Source: an uncultured Clostridia bacterium (GTDB lineage: Bacteria; Bacillota; Clostridia; Oscillospirales; Acutalibacteraceae). Taken from it: a stretch of DNA of 51,397 nucleotides. The notes beneath the pieces are model-generated. The model worked only from the letters and a program-made list of their open reading frames with translations, was not told where the DNA came from and did no database searches. Both the position numbers and the translations under genes were made by a program. Of this stretch, positions 18,007-26,338 are shown piece after piece (the stretch's first letter is position 1; the number at the start of each line of letters is the position of its first letter). The DNA is taken from assembly GCA_904397205.1 (NCBI GenBank), contig CAJFOO010000003.1:1-51397 (forward strand). The letters are read 5' to 3'.

Positions 18007-18464
18007 AAATCACGGAAGTGAAGGGCGATAAAAAGCAGTATCTCTCCCTGCTGCTGCTGGCGGACGAACAGGAAGACCGGATAGACAGCTATCTCGAGGC
18101 CGGCGTGATGTATGTGCTGGAAGACGGCGGGGTAAAAGGCGAATGCGTCGTGACCGATGAAGGCAATGGGATTCTGGAAATCAAGAATATCGCTACGGAT
18201 CCGGCGCACCATGGGAAGGGATACGGCCGGGCGCTTGTGGAGTTTCTCGCGGAAAAATACCAGGGGAAGTATTCCGTTTTGCAGGCCGGGACGGGCGACA
18301 GCCCGCTGACCGTCCCGTTTTATGAGAAGTGCGGGTTTATCCGTTCGCACCGCGTGAAAAATTTCTTTCTGGATCACTACGATCATCCCATATACGAAGG
18401 CGGGGTCCAGCTGATCGACATGGTGTATTTCCGCCGGGAGCTGCCGTCCGGCAAACCGGGATAG
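18003..18464 (+). CDS. GNAT family N-acetyltransferase
   Basis: 153 residues. Acetyl-CoA-dependent acetyltransferase of unknown substrate. Seen: beta strands leading to motif A, IKNIATDPAHHGKGYGRALVEF (quoted in part: HHGKGYGRALVE), with the RxxGxG-type pyrophosphate loop HGKGYGRA near residue 75, and motif B PFYEKCGF about residue 105. ATG 18003 has a strong AAAGGAGGG site; alone in its unit between two terminated neighbours. Confidence 0.88.
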   Translation: MKITEVKGDKKQYLSLLLLADEQEDRIDSYLEAGVMYVLEDGGVKGECVVTDEGNGILEIKNIATDPAHHGKGYGRALVEFLAEKYQGKYSVLQAGTGDSPLTVPFYEKCGFIRSHRVKNFFLDHYDHPIYEGGVQLIDMVYFRRELPSGKPG

Positions 18465-18616
18465 GGAGCGGCCCCTTTCTCCCAGGGGGCGCAGGAAAGC
18501 CAAAAAATACCGGAATGTTGCCGCCGGTTGCCGGATTGCCAAGGAAAGGTGGTAGAGTTGCAACCGCTTTTTGTGCTATCCTGTTGCCATCAACCAATAC
18601 AAGGGAGGTTTTATTC

Positions 18617-19252
18617 ATGAATGTTGCAGACAGAATCCAGCTTTTGCGCAAATCGAAAGGCATATCCCAGGAAGAGCTGGCGGACAGGATAGGCGTTTCC
18701 CGGCAGTCGGTTTCCAAATGGGAAAGCGAGCAGAGCTTGCCCGACGCGGAAAAAATCGTCCTCCTGAGCGATTTTTTTGACGTTACCACCGATTACATCC
18801 TCAAAGGGATTGAACCCGTTGCCGACGAACCGGCAAAGAAAAAAGAAAAGCCCAATGCCGGCGTGTTTTCCATTGCCGGCACGGCCTTTAACTGTATGGG
18901 GATTGTGGTATCGGCCATGGTGTGGCATGAGGAGCAGGTTGCCGCCGCGACCGCGATAGGCCTTATCTTCCTCATTATAGGATGCATGATTTATGCCGTG
19001 GGCATGGCGGTGGGGGAGAAAGCCACGGCGGACAAGGCCCGGCGGCTGTTTTGGCCAGTCAACATCTGGGTCGTCCCGTTCCTCCCGTTTTCCGTGGGGT
19101 ACAACTTTGTGTGGGGCGGGGGTGGGCTGGCGCCCTACCCGGTGTTAGAAGGCTCGCCCCTTGTAACCTATGTGTTGTTCTGGGTGGTTTACCTCGCCAT
19201 GGGGACCCTGGGCAGCCTGCTGCTCCTGCGGAAACGGAAGAAGCAGGGGTAA
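18617..19252 (+). CDS. XRE-family DNA-binding protein with C-terminal membrane domain
   Basis: 211 residues. Residues 1-65 are a Cro/CI-type helix-turn-helix: RIQLLRKSKGISQEELADRI and GVSRQSVSKWESEQSLPD, then FDVTTDYILKG. A charged linker (about 75-85) leads to four probable membrane helices (about 88-205), ending in a basic tail RKRKKQG. Membrane-bound XRE proteins of this layout are common in Clostridia; the signal is unknown. ATG 18617, AGGGAGG 8 nt upstream. The open frame starts further upstream but overlaps the GNAT gene without a ribosome binding site. No clear promoter in the 152-bp gap before it. Confidence 0.85.
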   Translation: MNVADRIQLLRKSKGISQEELADRIGVSRQSVSKWESEQSLPDAEKIVLLSDFFDVTTDYILKGIEPVADEPAKKKEKPNAGVFSIAGTAFNCMGIVVSAMVWHEEQVAAATAIGLIFLIIGCMIYAVGMAVGEKATADKARRLFWPVNIWVVPFLPFSVGYNFVWGGGGLAPYPVLEGSPLVTYVLFWVVYLAMGTLGSLLLLRKRKKQG

Positions 19253-19260
19253 AAAACACA

Positions 19261-19287
19261 AAAGGCGGCGCGGGAAGCGCCGCCTTT
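19261..19287. terminator. Hairpin between converging genes, probable bidirectional terminator
   Basis: AAAGGCGGCGC (19261-19271) and GCGCCGCCTTT (19277-19287), 11-bp GC-rich stem with a 5-nt loop. The plus side has only TTTCCCCC, the minus side continues TGTGTTTTTT, so it should work better for the minus-strand gene. Confidence 0.7.
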
Positions 19288-19309
19288 CCCCCGGTGGGGA
19301 CGAAGGGGG

Positions 19310-20011
19310 TTATTTCTGTTTTTTCAGGCCCATTTTGTTTTCGGTGTTCTGTACGAGGTTGAACAGCGAGGTGGAGAACAGGGGGAATTTTTCCGAGAGG
19401 ATCTCAGGGGAAAGGGCCGGGGCTTTTTCGCGCTCCAAACCTTTGCCGTCCCCCACGGCTTCCCCGGATGCAAGGCACAGGCTGTTGGCTTCGGCAATGC
19501 TCTGCACGGCGTCACACAGGCCGCTGTACAGCTTGGGTGAGGCTGCAAACATGCCCTGGGGATTTTTGGGATTCGCGGAGTACAGCGTGCGGAATGCCTT
19601 GTACACGCTGGCGGAAAGATAGGAGGAAAGCTCGGTGGTGAGGGCTTTGTTGTTGCACTCCTGCAATAAGCTGTAGATGATGTTGAGCGAGTTGGCAATG
19701 AGCTTTTTGTTCAGGATGGGCAGCATACTGCCGCGCATCTGGTTTTCCTTGCCGCCGTCCTCCGGCTCGGGGAGATCCTCCACCGTGATGGTCACGCCGG
19801 TCCGGTTGGGGGACAGGCCCAGCAGATAATCGCAGGAAACATGGTAGAACTCCGCAACCCGCACCACGAAATCCAGCCCGCACTCGCGGATGCCCTTTTC
19901 ATAATGCGACAGCAGCGCCTGCGAGATGCAAAGCTCCTCCGCCGCTTTTTTCTGGCTGAGCCCCCGCTCTTTGCGCAATAGGGTAATAATCCGCGGAAAA
20001 TGTTGGTTCAT
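19310..20011 (-). CDS. XRE-family transcriptional regulator
   Basis: 233 residues. N-terminal Cro/CI helix-turn-helix: RIITLLRKERGLSQKKAAEE then ISQALLSHYEKGIRECGLDF and YHVSCDYLLGLSP. The remaining ~150 residues look helical without membrane segments or a motif I know; probably a dimerisation or ligand domain. ATG 20011 with AAGGAGGTG upstream; an in-frame ATG at 20050 has none. Its promoter carries two TTTGTAAAGT repeats on the -35 and -10 boxes, so self-control is likely (inference). Divergent from the histidine phosphatase gene, which it may also control. Confidence 0.85.
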   Translation of the reverse strand: MNQHFPRIITLLRKERGLSQKKAAEELCISQALLSHYEKGIRECGLDFVVRVAEFYHVSCDYLLGLSPNRTGVTITVEDLPEPEDGGKENQMRGSMLPILNKKLIANSLNIIYSLLQECNNKALTTELSSYLSASVYKAFRTLYSANPKNPQGMFAASPKLYSGLCDAVQSIAEANSLCLASGEAVGDGKGLEREKAPALSPEILSEKFPLFSTSLFNLVQNTENKMGLKKQK

Positions 20012-20048
20012 CCGCGCACCTCCTTGTCGAAACCGCCATGTTTTTAAC

Positions 20049-20088
20049 ACTTTGTAAAGTATACATCAGCATAAACCATTTGTAAAGT
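20049..20088. promoter_or_regulatory. Promoter of the XRE gene with two operator-like repeats
   Basis: Minus strand: TTTACA (20086-20081), 17 bp, TATACT (20063-20058). TTTGTAAAGT occurs twice on the plus strand, at 20051-20060 and 20079-20088, 28 bp apart. The first lies in a palindrome ACTTT-GT-AAAGT (20049-20060) and overlaps the -10 box; the second covers the -35 box. This fits repression by the adjacent regulator. Confidence 0.65.
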
Positions 20089-20131
20089 GCCACATATAGT
20101 AGAATTTTGAAAAAAAGGAGCTAGATATGCC

Positions 20132-20821
20132 ATGAAATCATACCACATCCATCTGATCCGCCACGGGCTTTCGGAAGGGAACAAGCTGGGGCAGTACATC
20201 GGTGTGACGGATTCCCCTCTTTCCCCCGAAGGCAAAGCCCTGCTGCTGGAGAAAAAACAGGCCGGGGCTTATCCCAAAGCGGCCGTGTGTTACAGTTCCC
20301 CCCTGGGCCGGTGCCTGGACTCGGCCAAATTGGTATATCCAGACTGCCCGCCCCGCGTGATTATGGATTTCCGGGAATGCGATTTTGGCGCATGGGAGGG
20401 AAAAACCGCCAAGGAGCTGGAAAAGGAGCCGATGTTCCGCGAGTGGATGGAGTCGGGCGGGCATACCACCCCGCCGTTTGGGGAGAGCGGCGGGGCGTTT
20501 ATCCACCGCACCTGCCTGGCGTTTGAAAAGCTGGTCAGGGAGCTTTTGCAAAGCGGCATAACCGATGCGGCAGTCGTGGCCCACGGCGGCACGCTGATGG
20601 CGATCCTCTCCACTTACGGCCTGCCGCGCGCGCCGTTTTATGACTGGCTGACCGAGCCGGGCAGCGGTTATTCCCTGCGGATCACGCCGGGGCTGTGGAT
20701 GCGTTCCATGGTGGCGGAGGTGTATGAGACCATCCCGCCCCGGGAAGCGGAGCGGGAAGTTTCCGCCATGGATGTGGCAAGGGAAGCCGCCCGCCGGGCA
20801 TATGGGGAACCGGAGGACTGA
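20132..20821 (+). CDS. Histidine phosphatase family protein (phosphoglycerate mutase-like)
   Basis: 229 residues. Branch 1 histidine phosphatase fold: the phosphohistidine motif IRHGLSEGN (His about residue 10), YSSPLGRCLDSA, FRECDFGAWEGK and the second histidine in VVAHGGTLMAIL. Such proteins hydrolyse small phosphate esters (CobC, broad phosphatases) or move phosphate on phosphoglycerate; the REC(D)FGxWEG pattern is closer to the phosphatase branch. The last ~40 residues are a charged extension. ATG 20132; the GGAG site at about 20118 is 10 nt away. Stands alone between the XRE gene and the leucine operon; its own promoter is not clear. Confidence 0.88.
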   Translation: MKSYHIHLIRHGLSEGNKLGQYIGVTDSPLSPEGKALLLEKKQAGAYPKAAVCYSSPLGRCLDSAKLVYPDCPPRVIMDFRECDFGAWEGKTAKELEKEPMFREWMESGGHTTPPFGESGGAFIHRTCLAFEKLVRELLQSGITDAAVVAHGGTLMAILSTYGLPRAPFYDWLTEPGSGYSLRITPGLWMRSMVAEVYETIPPREAEREVSAMDVAREAARRAYGEPED

Positions 20822-20895
20822 GATCGGCACCCCGCCGTGCGATGCTTTTTTGTTTTATGATGAGAGAATCCAGGATAAAAGAATGGAAAATCCAC

Positions 20896-20924
20896 TTGAC
20901 AAAATCGGCAATAGACAGTATAAT
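20896..20924 (+). promoter_or_regulatory. Sigma-A promoter of the leucine operon
   Basis: TTGACA (20896-20901), 17 bp, TATAAT (20919-20924): full consensus. Transcription should start near 20931, just ahead of a CCCCG-GCAA-CGGGG hairpin (20947-20960) and the T-box leader. Confidence 0.93.
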
Positions 20925-20964
20925 AAAAGATAAACATATTTATATTCCCCGGCAACGGGGAACG

Positions 20965-21256
20965 CAAAAGGCTGAGAAGGGAAAAAGGCAAGGATCCGGG
21001 CGATCCAGAGAGCCGGCGGTTGGTGTGAGCCGGCACGCTATCCTTGCGTATCGCTCATCCCGGAGCCGCCGGCCCCAGCAATCCTGCGCAGGGTTGTTAA
21101 GGCCGGACGCTGGGCCGCGTTAACAGCCGGGCCTTCGGTTCATCCGGAGGTTTTGAGGGCCGCCGTCAAACCGGCGGCTGAACCAGGGTGGTACCGCGAA
21201 TGGAATATTCGCCCCGGGCATGGCGCCGTGTCGCTGTGTCCGGGGTTTTGTGTTTT
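20965..21256 (+). ncRNA. T-box leader of leuA-leuB (leucine specifier)
   Basis: Senses uncharged tRNA and lets transcription into leuA. Seen: stem I with its typical GAGAGCCGGCGGTTGGTG stretch (about 21008-21025), arms GCAAGGAT (20988-20995) and ATCCTTGC (21040-21047); the T-box motif AGGGTGGTACCGCG (21185-21198) of the antiterminator; and a terminator, CCCCGGGCA (21212-21220) with TGTCCGGGG (21237-21245) and a following TTTTGTGTTTT. In the specifier loop the triplet CTC (21054-21056) is followed by A and then the lower stem, which fits a leucine codon pairing with tRNA-Leu(GAG). This agrees with the genes behind it. The outer limits are approximate. Confidence 0.93.
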
Positions 21257-21304
21257 GTGCGATCGGGCCCCCGCAAATACGAAATTGATAAAGGGGAGTT
21301 TGTT

Positions 21305-22996
21305 ATGAAGCAAGGGTATGAAAAATATATTCCATTTCAGCCGGTCGCATTGCCGGATCGGCAGTGGCCGGATAAAATCATTGAAAAAGCGCCGATCTGG
21401 TGCAGTGTGGATTTGCGCGACGGCAACCAGGCTTTAGTCAACCCCATGAACCTGGAAGAAAAACTGGCCTTTTTCCAGACACTGGTGGATATTGGGTTTA
21501 AGGAAATCGAAGTCGGCTTCCCTTCCGCTTCGGAAACCGAGTATGAAATCCTGCGTACCCTGATCGACCGCCGGCTCATCCCCGATGATGTGACCATCCA
21601 GGTCTTGGTCCAGGCGCGCCCCCATCTGATTCATAAGACCTTTGAAGCCATCCGCGGGGCCAAAAATGTGATCATCCATTTTTACAACTCCACCTCTACG
21701 CTCCAGCGAAAAGTGGTATTCCATACAGATATGCAGGGGGTTATCGATATTGCCGTGGAAGGGGCGCGGCTTATCCGCCAGCTCACAGAGGAAGAAGCCG
21801 CCCGCAGCGGGGCGAATATCCGGTATGAGTATTCCCCCGAGAGCTTTTCCGGCACGGAAATCGACAATGCGGTCTTGATTTGCCAGAAGGTGATCGAAGA
21901 ACTGGGGGCCACACCGGAAAAGAAGGTCATTTTAAACCTGCCCAACACGGTAGAAATGGCTACCCCTAACTGCTATGCCGATCAGGTGGAGTACTTCTGC
22001 CGGCATTTGCCGGGCCGGGACTGCGCCATTGTGAGCATCCACCCGCACAACGACCGCGGTACCGCTACCGCCGCCACGGAGCTTGGCCTGATGGCCGGCG
22101 CGGACCGCGTGGAAGGCACGCTGTTTGGCAACGGGGAGCGCACAGGTAATGCGGACATTATGAATGTGGCGATGAATATGTACAGCCAGGGGGTGGATCC
22201 GAAGCTGGATTTCTCCAACCTCAAGGAAATCCGGGAGATGTACGAGCGCTGCACCGAGATGAAGGTGGGCGAACGGCATCCGTATGCCGGGGAGCTGGTC
22301 TTTACGGCATTTTCGGGCTCGCACCAGGACGCGATCAAAAAGGGCCTGGATTACCAGCGCGAGCATGACAGCGAGTATTGGGAGATCCCCTACCTGCCGC
22401 TGGACCCGGCCGATGTGGGAAGGGCCTATGAGCCGATTATCCGGATCAACAGCCAGTCGGGCAAGGGCGGCGCGGCATTCATCATGCAGCAGAATTTCGG
22501 CTACGATATGCCCAAGGCTATGCATCCGGAATTTGGGGCGGTAGTCAAGGCCGCCTGCGACGCCGCCGGAAGGGAACTTCAGCCGCAGGAAGTATTCGAT
22601 CTGTTCCAGAAGGAATATTTGGATGTGTGCGAGCCGTATGCCCTCAAGAGTTACAAGCTGTATGAGGAAAACCATGTGGGGCAGGATACCCAGGTGCATT
22701 TTGAAGGCAATCTGTATTTCCAAGGGCAAGGCCATACCGTCAGCGGCGTAGGCAACGGCCCCATCGACGCGTTCTTCAAGGCTCTGCAAACCGTGGGCAT
22801 TACGGATTATACCTTCCAGTCCTACCATGAACACGCCGTCTCCCAGGGAGCGGATTCCCAGGCTATTTCGTATATCCAGCTTCGTACCCCCCAGGGCGGT
22901 ATAGTATTTGGAGTGGGTATCGATCCGAATATCAGCCTGGCTTCCATCAAAGGGATTGTATGCGCCATTAACCGAGCAGAAGCGCAAAAGAAATAA
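21305..22996 (+). CDS. leuA: 2-isopropylmalate synthase, long form
   Basis: First step of leucine synthesis: acetyl-CoA plus 2-ketoisovalerate to 2-isopropylmalate. 563 residues, the long LeuA type. Seen: catalytic barrel with [17 protein letters not shown] (metal and substrate residues), [28 protein letters not shown] (metal-binding histidines) and [12 protein letters not shown], then a C-terminal regulatory domain (about residues 430-560) that carries leucine feedback in this family. ATG 21305 behind AAGGGGAG; the frame is open upstream into the T-box, which cannot be coding. leuB follows 28 bp later; leuC and leuD do not. Confidence 0.96.
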   Translation: MKQGYEKYIPFQPVALPDRQWPDKIIEKAPIWCSVDLRDGNQALVNPMNLEEKLAFFQTLVDIGFKEIEVGFPSASETEYEILRTLIDRRLIPDDVTIQVLVQARPHLIHKTFEAIRGAKNVIIHFYNSTSTLQRKVVFHTDMQGVIDIAVEGARLIRQLTEEEAARSGANIRYEYSPESFSGTEIDNAVLICQKVIEELGATPEKKVILNLPNTVEMATPNCYADQVEYFCRHLPGRDCAIVSIHPHNDRGTATAATELGLMAGADRVEGTLFGNGERTGNADIMNVAMNMYSQGVDPKLDFSNLKEIREMYERCTEMKVGERHPYAGELVFTAFSGSHQDAIKKGLDYQREHDSEYWEIPYLPLDPADVGRAYEPIIRINSQSGKGGAAFIMQQNFGYDMPKAMHPEFGAVVKAACDAAGRELQPQEVFDLFQKEYLDVCEPYALKSYKLYEENHVGQDTQVHFEGNLYFQGQGHTVSGVGNGPIDAFFKALQTVGITDYTFQSYHEHAVSQGADSQAISYIQLRTPQGGIVFGVGIDPNISLASIKGIVCAINRAEAQKK

Positions 22997-23024
22997 TAGT
23001 GAAAAAAGAAAGGAAAGATACCCC

Positions 23025-24101
23025 ATGCAGACTTATGAAATTACCGTGTTAAAAGGCGACGGCATTGGCCCGGAAATTGTGGATCAGGCCGTGAAAGTAC
23101 TTGATAAAGCCGGGGAAAAATTCGGTTTTTCCCTGCATTACACCCGGGCCTACCTGGGCGGCGAAGCCATTGACGAGAAGGGCTGCCCCCTCCCGGAAGA
23201 AACCGTGGCTGCCTGCAAGGCAGCAGACGCGGTGCTCCTGGGTGCAGTCGGCGGCCCCAAATGGGATTCCCTCTCCGGGGATCAGCGTCCCGAGGCGGGC
23301 CTTTTGGGGATCCGGGGGGCGCTGGGGCTGTTTGCCAATCTGCGCCCGGCGGTTATTTTTGAGCCGCTGAAGGAGGCTTCCCCCATCAAAGCGGAGATCA
23401 TCGGCGACGCGCTCGATATTTTGGTGGTACGGGAGCTGACCGGCGGGATTTATTTTGGCCAGCGCGGACGCGAGACCGTAGACGGGGTGGAATCCGCCTA
23501 CGATACCGAGCGGTATTCCGTGCCGGAAATTGAGCGGATTGCCCGGGTTGGTTTTTCCATGGCGCAAAAGCGCGGCAAAAAGCTGTGCAGTGTGGATAAG
23601 GCCAACGTGCTGGAATCCTCCCGCTTGTGGCGCGCTACGGTAACCCGCGTGGCCCAGGAATACCCGGACGTGGAGCTGAGCCATATGTATGTGGACAACT
23701 GCGCCATGCAGCTGGTGCGCAATCCCAAGCAGTTCGACGTGATTTTGACCTCCAATATTTTTGGGGATATCCTCTCGGATGAGGCTTCGATGATCAGCGG
23801 GTCCATTGGGATGCTGGCTTCGGCGAGCCTGGGGGAAAACCAGTTCGGGCTGTATGAACCCATTCACGGTTCTGCCCCCGACATTGCCGGTACCGGGTTG
23901 GCAAATCCCTTGGCGACGATTTTGTCAGCGGGCATGATGCTCAAGTATACCCTGGGCCAGCCGGAAGCAGCGCAAGCAGTCGAAGATGCGGTAAGCAAGG
24001 CGCTGACACAGGCCCGCACCCCGGATATTTACCGGGAGGGCGGAGCGCAGAAAAAGGTAACCTGTGAGGAAATGGGGGACCTGGTGTGCTCCCTTTTGTA
24101 A
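23025..24101 (+). CDS. leuB: 3-isopropylmalate dehydrogenase
   Basis: NAD-dependent oxidative decarboxylation of 3-isopropylmalate. 358 residues. Seen: [28 protein letters not shown], the substrate loop [16 protein letters not shown] (typical of LeuB rather than isocitrate dehydrogenase), [32 protein letters not shown] and [18 protein letters not shown] 23025 behind AAAGGAAAG; the open frame begins earlier inside leuA. Shares the T-box control of leuA. The isomerase step (leuCD) must be encoded elsewhere. Confidence 0.96.
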   Translation: MQTYEITVLKGDGIGPEIVDQAVKVLDKAGEKFGFSLHYTRAYLGGEAIDEKGCPLPEETVAACKAADAVLLGAVGGPKWDSLSGDQRPEAGLLGIRGALGLFANLRPAVIFEPLKEASPIKAEIIGDALDILVVRELTGGIYFGQRGRETVDGVESAYDTERYSVPEIERIARVGFSMAQKRGKKLCSVDKANVLESSRLWRATVTRVAQEYPDVELSHMYVDNCAMQLVRNPKQFDVILTSNIFGDILSDEASMISGSIGMLASASLGENQFGLYEPIHGSAPDIAGTGLANPLATILSAGMMLKYTLGQPEAAQAVEDAVSKALTQARTPDIYREGGAQKKVTCEEMGDLVCSLL

Positions 24102-24137
24102 ACGGGCCGGCCATCTCCCCGGTAAGGGGGCGGCGGT

Positions 24138-24914
24138 ATGGGATGGCGTGAAAAAAGAAAACGCCTTTTTGGAAAGAAACCGGAAGCGGAGAGGGACGGC
24201 AGGCAGCCGATCCCGCTGACGTTCCGCAAGGGGCTGCGTGACGGGCTGCCGATCTGCCTGGGGTATGTGTCGGTATCGGCAGCGTTTGGTATGATGGCTG
24301 TGCAGGGAGGGTTATCCCCGTGGACGGCCGTACTGATCTCCCTGACAAACCTCACCTCTGCCGGGCAACTGGCCGGCACGAATTTGATTTTGTCCGGCGC
24401 GATGTATGTGGAGATCGCAGTGACGACATTTGTGATTAACATCCGGTATATGCTGATGTCGCTGTCGCTGTCGCAGAAAGTAGAGGCGCGCATGGGGATT
24501 CTGGAGCGGCTGGCCGTTTCCTTTGGCGTCACCGACGAGGTCTTTGCCGTTGCGTCGCAGCAGAAGGGCAAGCTGAACAGCCGGTATATGGCGGGGTTGA
24601 TCCTTACGCCCTATTTGGGCTGGGCCGGCGGCACGCTGCTGGGTGCGACGGCGGCGGGGTTTCTGCCGGAATCGATACGCACGGCGTTGGGCATTGCCTT
24701 ATACGGCATGTTTATCGCAGTCATTATCCCGGCCGCGCGCACATGCCGGCCGGTTCTTCTGGTCATTTTGCTTGCTGCCGGACTGAGCGCCTGCTTTACC
24801 TGGATCCCCTGGCTGAACCAGCTTTCCGAGGGATGGGTTATCCTGATCTGCGCGGTGCTTGCGGCGGGCTTTGCCGCTTGGAAATTTCCTCTCAAAGAGG
24901 AGGAAAGCCCATGA
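24138..24914 (+). CDS. azlC: AzlC-type branched-chain amino-acid exporter, large subunit
   Basis: 258 residues. Works with AzlD to export branched-chain amino acids or their analogues. After a basic stretch of ~28 residues come about six to seven membrane helices; family motifs FRKGLRDGLPICLGYVSVSAAFG (quoted in part: GLPICLGYVSVSAAFGM), NLTSAGQLAG and NIRYMLMSLSLS. Its stop overlaps the azlD start (ATGA at 24911-24914). It lies 36 bp behind leuB, so it is probably transcribed with the leucine genes, which fits a role as leucine overflow valve (inference). Confidence 0.92.
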   Translation: MGWREKRKRLFGKKPEAERDGRQPIPLTFRKGLRDGLPICLGYVSVSAAFGMMAVQGGLSPWTAVLISLTNLTSAGQLAGTNLILSGAMYVEIAVTTFVINIRYMLMSLSLSQKVEARMGILERLAVSFGVTDEVFAVASQQKGKLNSRYMAGLILTPYLGWAGGTLLGATAAGFLPESIRTALGIALYGMFIAVIIPAARTCRPVLLVILLAAGLSACFTWIPWLNQLSEGWVILICAVLAAGFAAWKFPLKEEESP

Positions 24915-25237
24915 TAGACAGTACCTATGTATTTTTCGGCGTCGCTATCATGGCGGCGGTCACCTATCTGGTGCGGATGATCCCGCTGGTATTTTTCCGG
25001 CGGGAGATCCAAAACCGTTTTATCCGATCCTTTCTGGCATATGTACCGTATGCGGTGCTGGCAGCCATGACGTTCCCCGGCGTTTTATTTTCCACCGGCG
25101 GCCTGCCTTCCGGATTGGTCGGCCTGGCGGTGGCGGTGACACTGGCATTTTTCCGCCGGGGACTGCTCACCGTGGCGGTAGGCGCCGCGGCGGCCGTGTT
25201 TTTAACAGAACAGATCCTTCGCTGGACAGTAGGATGA
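24911..25237 (+). CDS. azlD: AzlD-type branched-chain amino-acid exporter, small subunit
   Basis: 108 residues, three to four membrane helices. Family pattern TYLVRMIPLVFFRREIQNRF near the N-terminus and FLAYVPYAVLAAMTFPGVLF following. ATG 24911 overlaps the azlC stop by 4 nt and has GAGGAGGAAAG upstream inside azlC, a usual arrangement for this two-subunit exporter. 13 bp before rsmA. Confidence 0.92.
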   Translation: MIDSTYVFFGVAIMAAVTYLVRMIPLVFFRREIQNRFIRSFLAYVPYAVLAAMTFPGVLFSTGGLPSGLVGLAVAVTLAFFRRGLLTVAVGAAAAVFLTEQILRWTVG

Positions 25238-25250
25238 AAGGGGGCGGCGT

Positions 25251-26132
25251 GTGAAAGATTTATCCGATATCCGGGAAGTCAAACGGATCCTTTCCCGGCA
25301 TGGATTCCATTTTTCCAAGGCGCTGGGGCAGAATTTCCTTATCGATCCTACGGTATGCCCCCGCATGGCGGAGGCGTGCGGGGCGGGCCCGGGTGTAGGC
25401 GTGCTGGAGATCGGCCCCGGCTGTGGGGTATTGACGCAGCAGCTCGCGATGCGGGCGGAAAAAGTAGTCGCGGTTGAACTGGATAAACGGCTCCCGGCGG
25501 TGCTCGCAGAGACCCTGGCGGATTTCGATACCGTCAAAATTGTGCCGGGAGACGTGCTGGAGATGGACGTAGCCAGCCTGCTTGCGCAGGAATTTGCAGG
25601 GCTGCGGGTGACGGTGTGCGCGAATTTACCGTACTACATCACCTCGCCGATCCTTATGAAGCTACTGGAAGAACGCCTGGCGGTGGAATCTATCACCGTG
25701 ATGGTGCAAAAGGAGGCCGCTGAGCGGATCTGTGCCCAGCCGGGTTCCCGCCAGTGCGGCGCCGTGAGCGTAGCGGTGCAGTATTACGCGCAGCCGGAAA
25801 TCCTGTTCGACGTCCCGCGGGAGAGTTTTTTGCCCGCCCCGCAGGTGGATTCCGCTGTAATCCGTTTGGCCATCCGGGAGAAGCCGCCGGTTTCCCTGGC
25901 CGCCCCGGAGCGGGATTTTTTCCGTCTGGTGCGCGCCGCCTTTGGACAGCGGAGAAAGACGGTAAGCAATGCCCTGTGCGCCGGCCTTTCACGGGAAAAG
26001 CCTGCTGTGGCCGCCGCGCTGGAACAGGCGGGAATTCCCCCTTCCGCACGGGCCGAGCAGCTGTCGATGGAACAATTCGGCCGTTTGTGCGACGCGTTGT
26101 TTGTCGGGGGAGGTGCTGGGATTGCAGAGTAA
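25251..26132 (+). CDS. rsmA: 16S rRNA dimethyladenosine transferase (RsmA/KsgA)
   Basis: Dimethylates two adjacent adenines near the 3' end of 16S rRNA during 30S assembly. 293 residues. Seen: LGQNFLIDPTV, SAM-binding VLEIGPGCGVLTQQLA (about residues 47-63), VAVELDKRL, the catalytic NLPYYITSPI motif (about residue 124) and FLPAPQVDSAVI; C-terminal helical domain. GTG start at 25251 behind AAAGGGGGCGG. Close behind azlD without a clear terminator. Confidence 0.95.
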   Translation: MKDLSDIREVKRILSRHGFHFSKALGQNFLIDPTVCPRMAEACGAGPGVGVLEIGPGCGVLTQQLAMRAEKVVAVELDKRLPAVLAETLADFDTVKIVPGDVLEMDVASLLAQEFAGLRVTVCANLPYYITSPILMKLLEERLAVESITVMVQKEAAERICAQPGSRQCGAVSVAVQYYAQPEILFDVPRESFLPAPQVDSAVIRLAIREKPPVSLAAPERDFFRLVRAAFGQRRKTVSNALCAGLSREKPAVAAALEQAGIPPSARAEQLSMEQFGRLCDALFVGGGAGIAE

Positions 26133-26295
26133 AGAGATGCAGGTTGGCGCAGCCTGCTTTTTTGTGGGGATGGTGCTGGCCCTGATCGCCATGGTATTCG
26201 GCCCGCTGGGAGTAGATGGTCTTTCGATTGTCTGCGGGGTGGCGGCAAGCGTTTGCGGGCTTTTGGGCCTGATTTTTGTCCTGCGCAGGCTGTAA
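26122..26295 (+). CDS. Small two-helix membrane protein
   Basis: 57 residues, TTG start 26122 about 6 nt behind GGGGGAGGTG, which lies within the end of rsmA; it overlaps rsmA by 11 nt. Two hydrophobic helices (AACFFVGMVLALIAMVFG and IVCGVAASVCGLLGLIFVL) joined by a short turn, ending in RRL. No family recognised. ATG 26137 is an alternative start. Coupled to rsmA and followed 43 bp later by the ABC-F gene. Confidence 0.6.
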   Translation: MQSKEMQVGAACFFVGMVLALIAMVFGPLGVDGLSIVCGVAASVCGLLGLIFVLRRL

Positions 26296-26338
26296 GGCCC
26301 CGTGCAGGGAACCAATTTGTACGCATGTAGGAGGAACT

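Noticed and set aside
21095-21127. TTGTTAA and TTAACAG in the leucine leader as a Rex site
   Set aside because: The halves are 18 bp apart rather than 4 and fall in the T-box leader, where they more likely pair as an RNA stem.
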